Below are positions 62,816 to 64,000 of a DNA stretch of 64,000 bases, piece after piece; the stretch's first letter is position 1; each line of letters starts with the position of its first letter. The notes below the pieces were generated by a model. It did no database searches and was not told the origin of the DNA. It worked only from the letters and a program-made list of their open reading frames with translations. Origin of the DNA: Phosphitispora fastidiosa. Its GTDB lineage: Bacteria; Bacillota; Thermincolia; Thermincolales; UBA2595. Location: positions 1 through 64,000 of the forward strand of contig NZ_JAHHUL010000021.1 of the NCBI RefSeq assembly GCF_019008365.1. Reading direction: 5' to 3'. The translations under genes and the position numbers were made by a program.

Positions 62816-63739
62816 CTACCCCTTTCCTCCATTACCTGGTTTGCCGTTTCCGTTTAAATAATTGACTAAACCCTGTGTCCCCAGTTCCTGCCTGAAGGTA
62901 TCGATATCATCCTTGTTTTTCAGGACCACGTTTAGGGTAAAATTAACCATATCAGGTGTCAGCCTGTCAGCATCAAGAGCTACAACCGCTCTGGCCCAAT
63001 CCAGGGTTTCCGCAATAGACGGTTTTTTTCTGAGCAGCAGCTTTTCCCTGATAAGGTTTACCCCTTTGGCAATCTCCATGGAAAGCCTCTGACCAATCCC
63101 GGGAACCTTGGCATTTATTATGCGGAGTTCCTTTTCGGGTGATGGGAAATCCAGATAAAGATAGACACAGCGGCGCTTCAGCCCGTCCGATATTTCCCGT
63201 TCCGCATTACTGGTAAGTACCACAATGGGGATCTGCCGGGCATTTAATGTCCCCCATTCGGGTATTGATACCTGGAAGTCAGAAAGAACCTCAAAAAGGA
63301 AGGCCTCAAATTCCTGGTCGACCTTGTCAACCTCATCTATCAGCAGTACCGGCCTCTTTTCTGCCCTGATTGCTTTCAGAAGCGGCCTTTCCAGAAGATA
63401 CTCCTCGGAAAAAAGGCCGTCTTCTGCATTAGCGCACTGGGCATCACGGTTAACCTGGCTGAGCTGTATCCTGATAAGCTGCTTCTGGTAATTCCATTCA
63501 TATAGGGCCTTATTCTCGTCAAGGCCTTCATAGCACTGGAGCCTAATCAGTTCAGCATCAAAAACAGTTGCGAGAACTTTCGCAATTTCGGTCTTACCTA
63601 CCCCCGGAGGTCCTTCCACCAAAAGGGGTTTTTTCAGTTTTAAAGCCAAGTATACAGTGATTATTGTCTCCTGATCAGCAATATAGCCCTGCTGTTCAAA
63701 AGATTGCCTGAGTTGTTCTATAGATAATTCCACAGCCAT
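62816..63739 (-). CDS. MoxR-family AAA ATPase (CoxD-like)
   Basis: The ~307 aa protein has Walker A EGPPGVGKTE near residue 45, Walker B VLLIDEVDKVD, the SNAEREISDGLKRRC arginine-finger region and a C-terminal helical lid. It is a chaperone-type ATPase expected to act with the CoxE-like protein encoded directly downstream. The start is uncertain: ATG 63739 or GTG 63733, just after GGGAGG; an ATG at 63766 has no ribosome binding site. The target could be a molybdenum enzyme as in CO dehydrogenase clusters, but none is visible. Confidence 0.85.
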   Translation of the reverse strand: MAVELSIEQLRQSFEQQGYIADQETIITVYLALKLKKPLLVEGPPGVGKTEIAKVLATVFDAELIRLQCYEGLDENKALYEWNYQKQLIRIQLSQVNRDAQCANAEDGLFSEEYLLERPLLKAIRAEKRPVLLIDEVDKVDQEFEAFLFEVLSDFQVSIPEWGTLNARQIPIVVLTSNAEREISDGLKRRCVYLYLDFPSPEKELRIINAKVPGIGQRLSMEIAKGVNLIREKLLLRKKPSIAETLDWARAVVALDADRLTPDMVNFTLNVVLKNKDDIDTFRQELGTQGLVNYLNGNGKPGNGGKG

Positions 63740-63842
63740 ACCTCCCGAAGCGGTCAGATTTCTCATGGAAATAATATCATGTTACACTTGCTTATAACAA
63801 TGATGCATATCACAATTTGGCGGCTGCTGCACAATATGTTTG

Positions 63843-64000
63843 TTACAGCCAAGTCTTCAGCTTTGCTTCATCTATAATTGTTATAGCCTGTTTATCCAGT
63901 TCAATGCACTTGTTCTTCTTGAAATCACCCAAGATCCGGGTAACCGTTTCGCGCGTTGTCCCGATAAGATTAGCCAGTTCCTGACGGCCAAGGGGCAGGT
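63843..64000 (-). CDS. Crp/Fnr-family regulator, C-terminal part (partial)
   Basis: The minus-strand frame is open to the window end. The 52 residues begin LPLGRQELANLIGTTRETVTRIL, the helix-turn-helix of Crp/Fnr proteins, and end IIDEAKLKTWL. The cNMP-binding part lies outside the window. It is about 100 bases upstream of the moxR start, in the same direction, so it may control that pair. Confidence 0.85.
   Translation of the reverse strand, partial: LPLGRQELANLIGTTRETVTRILGDFKKNKCIELDKQAITIIDEAKLKTWL

Overview
The window looks like a chromosomal segment of an anaerobic, moderate-GC Firmicute of the Peptococcaceae / Desulfotomaculum type (class Clostridia in the broad sense). The grounds are AGGAGG-type ribosome binding sites with frequent GTG and TTG starts, the dnaE–mtrB–accDA–pfkA–pyk block, bacillithiol genes, a PduL-type phosphotransacylase, a Fur/PerR regulator, SLH and 'stalk' (copper amine oxidase N-terminal-like) surface proteins, and a multihaem cytochrome remnant. 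The genus is inference. Nearly all genes lie on the minus strand. No rRNA, tRNA, CRISPR array or insertion sequence was seen.

Layout. 0-2.2 kb: the end of a coiled-coil repeat protein, a decayed multihaem c-type cytochrome gene and a small hypothetical gene. 2.2-5.4 kb: an SLH surface protein. 5.6-9.5 kb: a two-gene operon in which an amidohydrolase is translationally coupled to a large fusion protein (cyclic-nucleotide-binding domain, sigma54-type AAA ATPase domain, NapH/NosR-like membrane polyferredoxin). 9.6-17.4 kb: a TetR-headed efflux operon (TetR, ABC ATPase, FtsX-type permease, HlyD-type adaptor) followed by cca and larC. A strong promoter and a near-perfect 46-bp palindrome sit in front of it. 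17.4-27.2 kb: glycogen phosphorylase, a PduL-GNAT fusion, small proteins, Hsp20, a PpaX-like phosphatase and a large secreted subtilase. 27.4-34.4 kb: a five-gene trehalose/alpha-glucan operon (GT4, debranching-type glycosidase, OtsA, OtsB, TreT-like synthase). 34.6-41.1 kb: a 2158-residue SLH protein with three 714-bp tandem repeats. 41.4-50.2 kb: core metabolism and replication (pyk, pfkA, accA, accD, mtrB/TRAP, dnaE). 50.5-52.7 kb: a pair of related stalk-domain surface proteins. 53-64 kb: small regulators and hypotheticals, a cyclic-di-GMP-I riboswitch, an EAL-HDOD protein, a Mug-like glycosylase with a HEPN-like C-terminus, an MBL hydrolase, PerR, bshA/bshB1, a CoxE/MoxR pair and the end of a Crp/Fnr regulator.

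How they fit together. Several blocks manage carbon storage and stress: glycogen phosphorylase, debranching and trehalose genes feed or drain alpha-glucan and trehalose; pfkA, pyk and accDA link glycolysis to lipid synthesis; PduL interconverts acyl-CoA and acyl-phosphate; PerR and bacillithiol handle redox stress. Surface biology is prominent (two SLH proteins, two stalk proteins, a subtilase). The best candidates for undescribed biology are the CNB-AAA-polyferredoxin fusion coupled to an amidohydrolase, the glycosylase-HEPN fusion, the PduL-GNAT fusion, the c-di-GMP riboswitch on a gene of unknown function, and a pair of homologous ~70-bp hairpin elements 20 kb apart.
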